64,000 bases of DNA from Cyanobacteria bacterium REEB459 (GTDB taxonomy: Bacteria > Cyanobacteriota > Cyanobacteriia > Phormidesmidales > Phormidesmidaceae), in contig JAGWXD010000004.1 of the NCBI GenBank assembly GCA_018970085.1, positions 1-64,000 of the forward strand, read 5' to 3'. The notes beneath the pieces were generated by a model. The model searched no databases, had not been told where the DNA came from, and saw only the letters and a list, made by a program, of their open reading frames with translations. This document shows, one piece after another, positions 7,825 to 17,246 of this stretch (the first letter of the stretch is position 1; every line of letters begins with the position of its first letter). Both the position numbers and the translations under genes were made by a program.

Positions 7825-9486
7825 TCAAGGAATAGTCTGGCCTAACTTTAAACAAGAGGGATGGGCGCTACCATGGACCACCCTCAAGGTGGTGATCTGG
7901 TAATCTATCTGTCCGCGGTGGTGAAGCCCCTGATTTAAGCCGCTATTGACGGCATAGGCCGGAAAACAGGCGGCAGCCAAACTCAGGCGCAGGGCATGGC
8001 CGGCGGCAACCACGAAACAGCTGGGTTGCAAAGCCAGCCGCCGCTGCTGTAGGGGCCAGGGGCCCGGCCCCGGGCTCTGGTGCACCCGGCCGTAGCCCTG
8101 GGTGAGGTTAAGCACCCGCCCCTCTAAATCGATCTCAGACACCACCGCGCTGATGTCAAAGCTGGGACGATCGCTATGGCAGTAAAGCTCCAGGCTGATC
8201 TCCCCAGTTACCCGCAGACAACTTGTGAGGCTGGCCGTGGTGTAGGTCAGAACGTCGGTGCGGGCATCGATGGCAGCCCGGTCAAACACCCCTGAGGGCA
8301 CTCCTCCGTGGCCCCCCAGGGAAGGCACGGGTCGCCACGGATCGTGGACCAGGGTATCGTCGCCCTGGCTATGGTCTGCCGCCAACACGGTGCTCAACTG
8401 GCCATCTTGCTGGTTTAGGGCAGCCAGACCGGTACTGCTCAGGTAGAGACAAAGGGGCTCGCTCTGGGGCCAGTGGTCAAAGGTCTGCCAGCGATTACTA
8501 CCCATTTCAAACAGGTGCACCGCTGTCGGCGACTCTAAGTTCCCTGGTTTACCCTTAAGAAACTGATCAAACCAGCGCAGTTGCAGCCGATCCATAGGGC
8601 TATCCGCCTCGGCACCAAAGTCCCTCGCCCCAGCCTGGCGACTCCAGGGCAGATGCCCCCAGGGTCCCACCCAGAGCGGTTGGGGCTGGTGACTCTGGGC
8701 CACCATTTTCTGGTAGAGCCGCAGATCACCCCGCAGGTAAGGATCAAACCAGCCACCAATGTGCAGCATGGGCAGATCAACCTGGTCCAGGGCGGGCTTT
8801 AGCTGATGCCAGTAGGGGTCATCTTGGGGATGGTTGAGCCAATCATGGAAAAAAGAATCGGGGGCTAACTCTCGCAACACCTGAGGAGAGGCTGGTATCG
8901 GCTCCTGCAGGGGTAACTGGTGGGCAGCCTGGTAAAGGCGTTGGTAGCTAGACACCTGGCCCCGCCGCCGAGCGGTTTCCGCCGCTAGTTGGAGGGCCCA
9001 ACCCAGGCCCTGTTGCAGCAACAGGGCACCATTTTCGTAGGCCCAGTCAGCATAGAGATCGTAGCCCACCATCGCCGGGGCGATCGCCCGCAGGGGGGCA
9101 GGCCGACGACTGGCGGCGTAGAGTTGGGTCATGCCCTGGTAAGAAAAGCCATACATGCCCACATCCCCTGTACTGCGGGGTAGCTGGGCCGCCCATAGGA
9201 CGCTGGCGTAACCATCTTCGGCTTCGTGCTCAAATAATTTAAAGTCGCCGCCCGAGCTGCCCCGTCCCCGCACGTCTTGAATCACCACAATATAGCCATG
9301 GCTGGCGTACCAGCGGGGATGGGCGTACACCACGGTAGAGGCGATCGCCCGGCCGTAGGGTTGACGCATCAGCAGCACCGGAAAGGGCCCCTGCCCCTGG
9401 GGATAGTAAACATCGGCCTCTAGCCTGATGCCCTGGGGTAAGGTCAGACCGATTAGCTGCTTGGACTCAACTGGGTAGGGTCCCAT
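7825..9486 (-). CDS. CocE/NonD family hydrolase (X-Pro dipeptidyl-peptidase S15 type)
   Basis: 553 residues, alpha/beta hydrolase of the CocE/S15 family acting on acyl esters or peptide derivatives. The oxyanion region MRQPYGRA, VVIQDVRGRGSSGG and the nucleophile elbow GMYGFSYQGM (Ser in GFSYQG) are visible, then a middle cap, HIGGWFDPYLRGD and GPWGHLPW carrying the likely acid and histidine. The C-terminal 200 residues form the jelly-roll domain of the family (ISAVVSEID). Translation should begin at ATG 9486, which has AGGAG seven bases upstream; a longer TTG start would put that ribosome site inside the gene. The cupin gene ends 28 bases before and may be co-transcribed. Substrate unknown. 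Confidence 0.9.
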   Translation of the reverse strand: MGPYPVESKQLIGLTLPQGIRLEADVYYPQGQGPFPVLLMRQPYGRAIASTVVYAHPRWYASHGYIVVIQDVRGRGSSGGDFKLFEHEAEDGYASVLWAAQLPRSTGDVGMYGFSYQGMTQLYAASRRPAPLRAIAPAMVGYDLYADWAYENGALLLQQGLGWALQLAAETARRRGQVSSYQRLYQAAHQLPLQEPIPASPQVLRELAPDSFFHDWLNHPQDDPYWHQLKPALDQVDLPMLHIGGWFDPYLRGDLRLYQKMVAQSHQPQPLWVGPWGHLPWSRQAGARDFGAEADSPMDRLQLRWFDQFLKGKPGNLESPTAVHLFEMGSNRWQTFDHWPQSEPLCLYLSSTGLAALNQQDGQLSTVLAADHSQGDDTLVHDPWRPVPSLGGHGGVPSGVFDRAAIDARTDVLTYTTASLTSCLRVTGEISLELYCHSDRPSFDISAVVSEIDLEGRVLNLTQGYGRVHQSPGPGPWPLQQRRLALQPSCFVVAAGHALRLSLAAACFPAYAVNSGLNQGLHHRGQIDYQITTLRVVHGSAHPSCLKLGQTIP

Positions 9487-9513
9487 GGTTACTCTCCTGG
9501 GCAACGTTAAGCC

Positions 9514-9987
9514 TTAATTGCTGACGTTGACCTCCCGGCGCCCCAGCACAGCCAGGTCTTCTGCATCTAACTCCACCGCCGTGCCACTGCGAATTAGTTC
9601 GGCAAAGTCTTCATTAGGTACCATAATGCAAAGGGTATAAAGCCGGGTTGGGCCGGTATTTTGAATTAGATGGATACCACTAGGAGGCACTAGAATACTG
9701 TCCCCGGCTTGAACGGCAACGGTTTTGCCATCACAGGTGGCCAGGCCCTGGCCCTTGAGCACAAAAAAAATTTCCACCGCGACCTGGTGGCGATTGGGGG
9801 GAGTTTTACCGCCAACGTCGAAGATCTCAACACAGTAGGTCAACGAGGTGTCAGCGGTGGCCGGGTCAAAGACAATCGCCAGGCGGTTACTATCCTCTGG
9901 GCTGATGCGATAGGCCTGGTAATCTCGAGGAGATTTATAGACCGGCAAAACACAACGGGTAGGCAGGGCGCAGTGGGAACGGTCCAT
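9514..9987 (-). CDS. Cupin domain protein
   Basis: 157 residues with a single cupin barrel. Motif 1 (HQVAVEIFFVLKGQGLATC, about residues 67-85) keeps one histidine and the glutamate; motif 2 (PPSGIHLIQNTGP, about 100-112) keeps a histidine. The first residue pair of the usual G(X)5HXH motif is altered (NRHQVAVE). Members bind a metal ion and range from dioxygenases to sugar isomerases and sensors. It precedes the CocE-like hydrolase on the same strand by about 28 bases, suggesting a two-gene unit. Function cannot be narrowed further. Confidence 0.8.
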   Translation of the reverse strand: MDRSHCALPTRCVLPVYKSPRDYQAYRISPEDSNRLAIVFDPATADTSLTYCVEIFDVGGKTPPNRHQVAVEIFFVLKGQGLATCDGKTVAVQAGDSILVPPSGIHLIQNTGPTRLYTLCIMVPNEDFAELIRSGTAVELDAEDLAVLGRREVNVSN

Positions 9988-10096
9988 GGCGAGTAAACCC
10001 TGGTTAAGCTAGGGGATAGGTTTACCCTACAGGCATCGGCAAAGATTGCCTGAGGTTCTAAGATTTCTTTTATAAGCGAGGGCGCTGTTCGGGGCT

Positions 10097-11230
10097 ATGG
10101 CCGACATTTTAATCATTGATCCTGATCGCAGGAGTGGGCAACTTTTACAGCAGGCCCTCAAGAGCGAAGGATACGCGGTCACCCTGGCGGGTAATGGAGA
10201 AGAGGGTCTGACGTTGGCGGCAAAGACCCTGCCTGCCATGGTGATTTTTGATATTGAGGGGCTGACGGCGGCCGCAGGCCTTAACCTGTGCCACCGCTTG
10301 AAACGCCTGCCCGGTTTAGATCGGGTCTGGCTGCTGGTATTAACGGCCCGATCTTTGGCCCTGGAGGCATGGCAGAAACTGGAGGCAGAGGCAGATGATT
10401 TACTCTGTAAGCCGGCCCATATCAATGAACTGCGAGCCCGGGTGCGACTGGGTTTTCGGCTTCACCGGCTGACCCAAGACTGGCACCAGCAGAAGCTGCA
10501 GGTAGAGGCAGAATTGGCTGAGGCCGAAAGCTATGTGCGATCGCTGCTACCGGCTGACCAGGTGGGTAAAATTCCCATCCAATCAAAATTTGTGCCGTCT
10601 CAGCAATTGGGTGGGGATTGCTATGACTACTACTGGCTCGACCCCGACTATCTGGTGATCTATCTGCTCGATGTGTCAGGCCATGGTCTGGGCTCGGCCC
10701 TGCTGTCTACATCGGTCTTAAATGTTCTGCGCTCCCAGTCTCTGCCCGATGTCAGCTTCTACCGCCCTGAAAAGGTGCTGCGGGCCCTGAACGAGACCTT
10801 TCCCATGGAAGACCAAAATCAAAAGTACTTCACCATCTGGTACGGGGTCTTGAACTGCGCCAATCGCCAGCTGCTCTACGCCAGTGCCGGCCACCCTCCG
10901 GCGGTTTTAGTCTCCGTTGATGACCAGCAAAGGGTAAGTAGTCGGCGCCTGGGGGCCTCTAGTATGCCCGTAGGGCTGTTGCCAGAGACCCACTACAGCT
11001 GGCAGCGTTGCCAGATTCCTCCCCGTAGTCGCCTTTATCTGTTTAGCGATGGGTTATACGATGTCCAACAAGCCAACCAGGAATACATCGGCCTGGATAG
11101 GTTTATTGATCTGCTGGTCAGTACCCCGTGGAACCAGGGCATTGACTCTATTCTTGAGGCTGTCCTGACACGTCAGGCTAACCAACGATCCCTGGATGAT
11201 ATGTCTTTAATGGCGATAGACATTGATTAG
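10097..11230 (+). CDS. Response regulator with PP2C-type (SpoIIE/RsbU) phosphatase domain
   Basis: 377 residues. An N-terminal receiver domain (about 1-120) with phosphoacceptor aspartate in MVIFDIEGL and the lysine in LLCKPAH; a short helical linker; then a PP2C/SpoIIE phosphatase (about 165-377) with metal motifs LGGDCYDYYWL, DVSGHGLGSALL, ASAGHPPAVL and FSDGLYD. Such proteins dephosphorylate anti-sigma-factor antagonists in partner-switching networks. A STAS protein, the expected substrate class, is encoded convergently with only five bases between stop codons. ATG at 10097. Confidence 0.93.
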   Translation: MADILIIDPDRRSGQLLQQALKSEGYAVTLAGNGEEGLTLAAKTLPAMVIFDIEGLTAAAGLNLCHRLKRLPGLDRVWLLVLTARSLALEAWQKLEAEADDLLCKPAHINELRARVRLGFRLHRLTQDWHQQKLQVEAELAEAESYVRSLLPADQVGKIPIQSKFVPSQQLGGDCYDYYWLDPDYLVIYLLDVSGHGLGSALLSTSVLNVLRSQSLPDVSFYRPEKVLRALNETFPMEDQNQKYFTIWYGVLNCANRQLLYASAGHPPAVLVSVDDQQRVSSRRLGASSMPVGLLPETHYSWQRCQIPPRSRLYLFSDGLYDVQQANQEYIGLDRFIDLLVSTPWNQGIDSILEAVLTRQANQRSLDDMSLMAIDID

Positions 11231-11235
11231 CCGCC

Positions 11236-11559
11236 CTAGACAGATAACACGGCCTCTTCAAAGCTGTCCTCGTTGTCGTAGACCTTAAACACCTGATCCA
11301 TGCTGGTTAATTCAAATAGCATTTTCACCTGATCATTAATAGAGCACAGGCAGAGTTGGCGGTTGTGGCTGCGTACCTGCTTCAACAGCACCACCAAGAC
11401 CCCCAGGCCAGAGCTATCAACAAAGGTAATCTCTTTGAGATTAACCAAAATGATCTCGGCACCCTCTAGGAGGGCTTCGTCGACAATTTTGCGCAGGTAT
11501 TCTGCCCTGGTGCCATCTAAAATTCCTGAGGGTGCGATCACCTTGAAGTTAAGAGTCAT
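11236..11559 (-). CDS. Anti-sigma factor antagonist (STAS domain)
   Basis: 107 residues, a lone STAS domain: strand FKVIAPSGILDG, then VNLKEITFVDSSGLGVLVVL with the conserved serine of DSSGL (about residue 49) that is phosphorylated in SpoIIAA/RsbV proteins. Full length for the family. The RsbU-like phosphatase gene ends five bases away on the opposite strand, so the two very likely form a partner-switch module; no anti-sigma kinase is in this window. ATG at 11559. Confidence 0.92.
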   Translation of the reverse strand: MTLNFKVIAPSGILDGTRAEYLRKIVDEALLEGAEIILVNLKEITFVDSSGLGVLVVLLKQVRSHNRQLCLCSINDQVKMLFELTSMDQVFKVYDNEDSFEEAVLSV

Positions 11560-11984
11560 AGTTGCTACTGGTGGTTCTAGACAGAATTAAGGGAGAGTCA
11601 AGCTGGGCCTAGGGCGGCCTCCTCAGCCGGTCTGAACGGTGAGGCTGCCCAGGGCAACCCCGGGGGGTGAGTGACTTTTTCAGGAGGCAGCTGCCCCCGT
11701 TAGGCCCATGTCGGCAGTTATCTGGCAGTTATCTAGGGTGACGATGCTACTGACCAATGGCGGCTCTCCCCGGCTGCCTTGATGATACCTAATCCCCTTT
11801 GGTTGGGAGCAGGTTGGGGGTAATTCGGGTGCCTCTAACCCCCAGCCAGGTGAGGTGATGGACGGTTAGTGGTAGACCAGGGGCCCTGATTGATGGTGTA
11901 GACTGGAGTCTGCTAAGGGGACGGGAAACTGGCAAGCCGTTGGTTCTTAACCTCTCTGCGCTGTTTTAGCCGGACTGACCTGCC
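11560..11984. other. Intergenic region between STAS gene and GT2-GtrA gene
   Basis: 425 bp divergent spacer that must hold the promoters of both flanking genes. A small tandem duplication GGCAGTTATCT occurs near 11713-11736. No open frame with family features and no recognised RNA. Confidence 0.4.
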
Positions 11985-13232
11985 ATGGTCTCTGATGTTT
12001 CTGTACACCAATTGCTTCTCTGCCCTACCGGGGCTCTGCACATTAGTCCCCTCGCCGCTACCTGCGATCGCGACGATGGTCAGGCCTTGGCCGCCGGGCC
12101 AGAGTTTTCTCTGGTGATTCCCACCTACAACGAAGCAGACAATCTTCACCCCCTGCTGCAACGCCTCACCGCCCATCTAGACCTAGCTATGGCTGGCCAT
12201 TACGAACTGATTCTGGTGGATGATGACAGCCCCGATCTAACCTGGCAGCGGGCTCTCGAACTGACCCCCCTCTATCCCCACCTGCGGGTGGTGCGCCGGC
12301 AAGGGGAACGGGGACTCTCCTCCGCTGTAATTCGAGGCTGGCAGGTGGCCAGGGGGGCCTGGCTGGGGGTCATCGATGGGGACCTGCAGCATCCTCCCGA
12401 GGTCCTGCTGCAGCTGCTGGGGGCGATGCAGGCAGGGGCTGATCTAGCGGTTGCCAGTCGCCATGTCCAGGGCGGCGGGGTGAGTGCCTGGAGTCTCCCC
12501 CGGCGCCTGTTATCGCGGGGGGCCCAGGCCCTGGGTCTATTGATTTTGCCAGGGGTGGTGGGGCGGGTGAGCGACCCCATGAGCGGCTATTTTATGCTAC
12601 AACGCCGGGCGATCGCCGGTCCCCTGCTCAATCCTAAGGGCTATAAGATTTTATTAGAGGTGTTGGGTAAGGGGCAGATAGACACCATTACAGAAGTGGG
12701 CTACGTCTTTCAAGAACGCCAGGAAGGTAACAGCAAAGTGACCTGGCAACAATATTTTGATTATCTCCATCATCTGCTGCGGCTGCGCTCTGGCGGTCGG
12801 CTATCCCAGGTGCACCGGCGGTTTCCCCTGGGGCGGTTCTGTCGGTTTGCCCTGGTGGGTTTAAGCGGCGTGGTGGTCGACATGGTGATGCTCTACCTGC
12901 TCCATGGTTATCTGGGCTGGGGCCTTACCCGCAGTAAGCTGGTGGCTGCTGAACTGGCAATTTTTAATAATTTTATCTGGAACGACGCCTGGACCTTTGC
13001 CGACGTCACCCTGCGCCAGCGGGGCTGGTCAGCCCGGTGTAAGCGCTGGCTCAAGTTTAACCTGATCTGTCTAGCCGGGCTGGGGCTTAACATTGTGCTA
13101 TTGAATGGCTTCTACAACCTGGTCTTTAACCACCAGTGGCCCTACCTGGCCAATTTAATCGCCATTGCCCTGGTCACCCTGTGGAATTTCTGGCTGAATC
13201 TGAAATTGAGCTGGCGGGTTACCCAAACCTGA
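11985..13232 (+). CDS. Family 2 glycosyltransferase fused to GtrA-like membrane domain
   Basis: 415 residues. The first 270 form a dolichol/polyprenyl-phosphate mannosyltransferase-like GT2 domain: SLVIPTYNEADN (about 41), ILVDDDSPD, the metal site GVIDGDLQHPP, and DPMSGYFML. From about 285 on there are four hydrophobic helices of the GtrA family (FALVGLSGVVVDMVMLYLL; NNFIWNDAWTF is typical). The fusion is expected to load a sugar onto undecaprenyl phosphate and help present it across the plasma membrane for glycan or glycolipid modification. ATG at 11985, no strong ribosome site. Convergent with glcD. Confidence 0.9.
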   Translation: MVSDVSVHQLLLCPTGALHISPLAATCDRDDGQALAAGPEFSLVIPTYNEADNLHPLLQRLTAHLDLAMAGHYELILVDDDSPDLTWQRALELTPLYPHLRVVRRQGERGLSSAVIRGWQVARGAWLGVIDGDLQHPPEVLLQLLGAMQAGADLAVASRHVQGGGVSAWSLPRRLLSRGAQALGLLILPGVVGRVSDPMSGYFMLQRRAIAGPLLNPKGYKILLEVLGKGQIDTITEVGYVFQERQEGNSKVTWQQYFDYLHHLLRLRSGGRLSQVHRRFPLGRFCRFALVGLSGVVVDMVMLYLLHGYLGWGLTRSKLVAAELAIFNNFIWNDAWTFADVTLRQRGWSARCKRWLKFNLICLAGLGLNIVLLNGFYNLVFNHQWPYLANLIAIALVTLWNFWLNLKLSWRVTQT

Positions 13233-13239
13233 CGCTGAC

Positions 13240-14691
13240 CTAATACCGCTCTAGGGCTGGCCAGGCAGCCCCCTGATTGTGGGCGGCTTCGCCACAGGTG
13301 CGGGGGCTGGGTAGCAGTTTGGTGGGGTTAGCCAGACCCCGGGGATCAAAGGCCTGGCGCACCCAGGCCATGGTTTCCAGGTCGGCGGCAGAAAACATAT
13401 CTGCCATGTAGCAGCGTTTGTCGGCCCCAATGCCGTGCTCCCCAGAGATGCTGCCCCCCACCTGCACACATAGTTTGAGAATCTCTCCCCCCAGGGTTTC
13501 CACCGCCTCTAACTGGCCTGGAATAGCGTTGTTGTAAAGAATCAGGGGATGGAGGTTGCCGTCGCCGGCGTGGAAGACATTGGCTACCCGGTAGCCGTAG
13601 CGATCGCCCAGGGCGGCAATTTCTTGCAAGACGTAGGGCAGCTGGGTGCGGGGAATCACCCCATCCTGGACGTAGTAGTCGGGGCTGAGCCTGCCCATGG
13701 CGGCGAAGGCAGCCTTGCGGCCCTGCCACAGGCGCAGGCGATCGGCGGCATCGGTGGCCACAGTAATGGTGCGAGCGCCGTTCTGGCGGCAAAGCTGTTG
13801 AATGCGATCGCCAGTGGCCGCCACCTCTGCCGGTAGGCCATCAATTTCTATCAACAAAATGGCCGTGGCATCGCGGGGATAGCAGGCGGTGGCCACCACG
13901 TCTTCTACGGCGTTAATACTAAAGTTATCCATCATCTCCAGCCCGGCGGGAATAATCCCCGCACTGGTAATGGCGGCCACCGCTGCCCCCGCTGCTTCCA
14001 CCGAGGTAAAGTCTGCCAGCAGCACCTGGATGGAGGCCGGGGTTTTCAGCAGGCGCAGGGTAATTTCGGTAGCAATGCCCAGGGTACCCTCTGACCCCAC
14101 AAATAGGCCACAGAGGTCGTAGCCGGGGGGCTCCGCCACTGCCCCCCCCAGGGTGACAATGGCGCCGTCGGGTAGCACTACCGTTAGCCCCAGCACATGG
14201 TTGGTGGTGACCCCGTACTTGAGGCAATGGACGCCGCCGGAGTTTTCTGCCACGTTGCCCCCCACCGAACACACCGACTGGCTGGAGGGGTCGGGGGCAT
14301 AGTAAAAGCCCGCCCCACTCACCGCCTGGGTAACCCAGTTGTTAATCACCCCGGGCTGCACCACCACCCGCTGGTTCTCTAGATCAATGTCTAGAATCTC
14401 GGTCATGGTGGCGGTGACAATCAGCACAGACTCTGCCAAGGGTAGGGCCCCGCCGGAGAGGCCCGTGCCGGCCCCCCGGGGAACAAAGGGCACCCCAAAG
14501 CGATCGCAGATGCGCACCGCCGCCGCCACCTGCTCGGTGGAGTTAGGCAACACCACAACCGCTGGTCGCTGCCGGTAGCTGGTGAGGCCATCGCACTCGT
14601 AAACCAGTAACTCTTCCTTACGGCGGATTACTCGGTCGTCACCGAGGGCGGCGATCAAGGCATCGATGATGGCGGGCCAGGGGTGGGACAT
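13240..14691 (-). CDS. glcD: Glycolate dehydrogenase subunit GlcD (FAD-linked oxidase)
   Basis: 483 residues, FAD-binding type-4 (VAO) flavoprotein oxidising glycolate to glyoxylate in the photorespiratory pathway. FAD-site motifs FVPRGAGTGLSGGALP (about 85) and CSVGGNVAENSGG (about 140) and the C-terminal HAGDGNLHPL and SGEHGIGADK are present. The ATG at 14691 gives the usual N-terminus; an in-frame start 30 bases upstream would add an unrelated tail. glcE/glcF are not adjacent, as is usual in cyanobacteria. D-lactate dehydrogenases share the fold, so substrate specificity rests on family resemblance. Confidence 0.88.
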   Translation of the reverse strand: MSHPWPAIIDALIAALGDDRVIRRKEELLVYECDGLTSYRQRPAVVVLPNSTEQVAAAVRICDRFGVPFVPRGAGTGLSGGALPLAESVLIVTATMTEILDIDLENQRVVVQPGVINNWVTQAVSGAGFYYAPDPSSQSVCSVGGNVAENSGGVHCLKYGVTTNHVLGLTVVLPDGAIVTLGGAVAEPPGYDLCGLFVGSEGTLGIATEITLRLLKTPASIQVLLADFTSVEAAGAAVAAITSAGIIPAGLEMMDNFSINAVEDVVATACYPRDATAILLIEIDGLPAEVAATGDRIQQLCRQNGARTITVATDAADRLRLWQGRKAAFAAMGRLSPDYYVQDGVIPRTQLPYVLQEIAALGDRYGYRVANVFHAGDGNLHPLILYNNAIPGQLEAVETLGGEILKLCVQVGGSISGEHGIGADKRCYMADMFSAADLETMAWVRQAFDPRGLANPTKLLPSPRTCGEAAHNQGAAWPALERY

Positions 14692-14917
14692 AGGGGAACG
14701 GCAAGTAAGGGGCAACGGCAAGTAACTGTTTGAATTTTAAGGTGTTTCCCCGGCAGTTGGAGAGGTTGACAACAGTACCCCGCTCTTGGAGCTATGATCT
14801 AGTGCATTAGCGGTTTTGAGGTTATGGTGAAGTACGGCGATCGATCTAGCAGGGGCCAGGCGACTAGCTCCTGCTAGCCCAATGGCACCGATTCCCCCCA
14901 CAACTTGCTGATCTCCA

Positions 14918-16291
14918 ATGTGGCCTCCCCTTCCTTCCCGGTACGGCTTTTTACCCCGATTTTTTCGCCTATCTCTGGCTAGTGTGCTATCGAATATGAT
15001 GGTGCCCCTGGCGGGGTTAGTCGATACGGCGTTTCTGGGGCATCTGGCGGATATTCGCCACCTGGCCGGGGTGATTTTAGCCTCCATTTTGTTCGACTAC
15101 CTCTACCGGGTGCTGAAGTTTCTCCGCAGCAGCACCAACGCTCTCACCGCCCAGGCCACCGGAGAGAATGATAGCCAGGCTATCCTGCTAGCCGGATTAC
15201 GCAGTGGCTTAATTGCCCTGGCCATTGGTCTGGCGATTATTTTGCTGCAATACCCGATCCAGCAGGTCGGCTTTGCCATCCTGGGGGGCAGTCAGGAGGT
15301 GGAATCCTCAGGGCTTGAGTACTTCTATGGACGCATCTGGGGAGCCCCCGCTGTCCTGATTAACTTTGTGTTAATCGGCTGGTTTCTGGGCCGGGAGATG
15401 AACCAGGTGGTGCTGCTGCTAGCCCTGATTGGCAACGGCGCCAATGTACTGCTGGACTATCTGATGATTTTTCAGTGGGGTTGGGCCAGTGCCGGGGCCG
15501 GCTGGGCCACCGCCCTGAGCCAGTACCTGGCCATGGTGACCGGGTTGGTGGTAGCGGCTCTGACCACTTCCCGGCAAGATTTTTGGCGGGCCCTGCCGCA
15601 TCTGAGGGATTGGCCCGCCTTGAGGGAGGCGGTGGCCCTGAAGGGCAACTTGCTGGTCAGGTTTCTAGCCCTGATCTCCACCTATGCCATCTTTACCAAC
15701 CTGAGTTCTAACCTGGGTACCATCACTCTGGCCCAGAATGGGTTGCTGCTGCAAATCGCCCTGCTCAGCCAGTTCACCATTCAGGGGGTGGGCCTAACCA
15801 CCCAAACCCTGACCGGCAACTTCAAGGCCAAGGGAGAGGTGGAGTACATGCTGCCCCTGTTGCTGGTTTCCCTGGCCACCACCCTGCCCATTGCTCTGGG
15901 GTTTGCCGGTGTTACCGTGCTGTTTCCCCAGACGGTCTTTGGTCTGCTTACCAGCCATGGTGAGGTGAGTGGCCAAATTACTGATTATAGTTTTTGGCTA
16001 GTGCCTCTGCTACAACTAACGGCGGTGGCCTTTATGCTGGAGGGCTACTTTATCGGCATGAAGGAGGGCACCATTCTCCGTAATATGGTGTTGCTCGCCT
16101 TTGGTGTGGGTTTTCTGCCCCTGGCCCTGAGCGCCACCTACCTGCACAGCAACCACTTACTCTGGCTTTCCCTATTGGGCTATATGGCCACCCTGGCCAT
16201 TGGTCTGGCCGCCTATATCCCGGGTCGCTTAAAGCATCTTGCACCAGCGCTCCCCCTAGAGACCACCGAAGGCCTAGAACAGTCTTCCTAA
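14918..16291 (+). CDS. MATE family efflux transporter
   Basis: 457 residues with about twelve hydrophobic helices arranged as two similar halves. Family features include LVDTAFLGHLADIRHLAGV early, RSSTNALTAQATGEND after helix 2, and the matching ALISTYAIFTNLSSNLGTIT plus FTIQGVGLTTQTLTGNFKAKG in the second half. It is closest to the DinF-like branch. Expected to export organic cations or other small molecules at the expense of an ion gradient. A hairpin CTAGCAGG/CCTGCTAG (14846-14877) lies 40 bases before the ATG. Substrate unknown. Confidence 0.92.
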   Translation: MWPPLPSRYGFLPRFFRLSLASVLSNMMVPLAGLVDTAFLGHLADIRHLAGVILASILFDYLYRVLKFLRSSTNALTAQATGENDSQAILLAGLRSGLIALAIGLAIILLQYPIQQVGFAILGGSQEVESSGLEYFYGRIWGAPAVLINFVLIGWFLGREMNQVVLLLALIGNGANVLLDYLMIFQWGWASAGAGWATALSQYLAMVTGLVVAALTTSRQDFWRALPHLRDWPALREAVALKGNLLVRFLALISTYAIFTNLSSNLGTITLAQNGLLLQIALLSQFTIQGVGLTTQTLTGNFKAKGEVEYMLPLLLVSLATTLPIALGFAGVTVLFPQTVFGLLTSHGEVSGQITDYSFWLVPLLQLTAVAFMLEGYFIGMKEGTILRNMVLLAFGVGFLPLALSATYLHSNHLLWLSLLGYMATLAIGLAAYIPGRLKHLAPALPLETTEGLEQSS

Positions 16292-16610
16292 TTAAGTTTC
16301 TTTACGATACTATTAAACAGTAACGGTATATTGCAATCCTAAAGACATCCGAAATATTACTTAGACCGACTGAGGGTTTCAGGTTAAATTTATTTTCATA
16401 GAAGTAATCTAGTTTCATAAAATTTGTTTTTGCTAAACCTGATGACGGCAAGCGTGTTGATCGGGCGTGACTATCGCCCATGGCCCAGGTCATTGCTACC
16501 CTTGCATGGAGTCGGGACACATGCTCCAAATGTGCATCTAGCCATATGTGCATCTAGACAGATTAGCAACAGCGCAATATCTGAAGTCCTATTAGTGGAA
16601 TTGAGCAGTT
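16292..16610. other. Intergenic region upstream of FHA gene
   Basis: 319 bp, AT-rich in its first half, with a short direct repeat ATGTGCATCTAG near 16529-16556. It probably carries the promoter for the FHA gene. No gene seen. Confidence 0.4.
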
Positions 16611-17213
16611 ATGGCACCTTTGTCTTTTCTTGGGTCTGATCCGGCTGAGGTTTACGGGTTACACTCACCTGCTTTAAGCCCCACCCTTGACCATAGAAAT
16701 GCTGCTGCCCCTGGTGTTGTTCCCCGCGATCGCCGTCGCCTCTCCCCAGCCCAACCCACCCTCCTCGATAGCCTGTTGCGTAATCTCAACTTTGATCTAG
16801 AGGCGGTGACCCAGGTGATTGACCCGATTTTAACCGCTCGTAACTACTGCCATCGGGGAGACTATTACCTCCAGGGCATTATCCTGGCTGACCAATGCTT
16901 TATTGCCAGTAATCTGAACCGTTATCAAGACATTCAGATTACTCCCTGTGGCTCTCGCTGGCTGATTGGACGAGGGGCAGGCTGCAAGATTATGCTACCT
17001 GACTGGGATGTTTCTTTTTACCACGCCAGTTTAAGTTTTGACGCTGAAATGGGCTTTTGCCTGACCGATCTGGCCAGTAGTGCCGGCACCCTAATTAACC
17101 ATCAGCGGCTCTCCCCGGCCCAGCCCCAGGGGTTGCAGGACGGCGATATGGTGCAATTGGGCAAACTGCGCCTTGAGTTTCTTCAGGAACTGTGCCTGAC
17201 CGACCCCCTTTGA
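16611..17213 (+). CDS. FHA domain protein
   Basis: 200 residues. The C-terminal half is a forkhead-associated phosphothreonine-binding domain: WLIGRGAGCKIMLPDW (about 121-136), VSFYHASL, DLASSAGTLINHQRL and LQDGDMVQLGKLRLEF. The N-terminal 60 residues are proline-rich and probably unstructured; residues 60-110 form a helical segment. FHA proteins recruit proteins phosphorylated by Ser/Thr kinases; no kinase gene is adjacent. ATG at 16611. Convergent with dprA. Confidence 0.85.
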   Translation: MAPLSFLGSDPAEVYGLHSPALSPTLDHRNAAAPGVVPRDRRRLSPAQPTLLDSLLRNLNFDLEAVTQVIDPILTARNYCHRGDYYLQGIILADQCFIASNLNRYQDIQITPCGSRWLIGRGAGCKIMLPDWDVSFYHASLSFDAEMGFCLTDLASSAGTLINHQRLSPAQPQGLQDGDMVQLGKLRLEFLQELCLTDPL

Positions 17214-17246
17214 TCTCAGCGATCTCAGCTATTTTCGGGGTTGGTG

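Noticed and set aside
13346..14272. Long open frames antisense or shifted within glcD
   Set aside because: GC-rich codon bias opens other frames; GlcD motifs run unbroken through the main frame.
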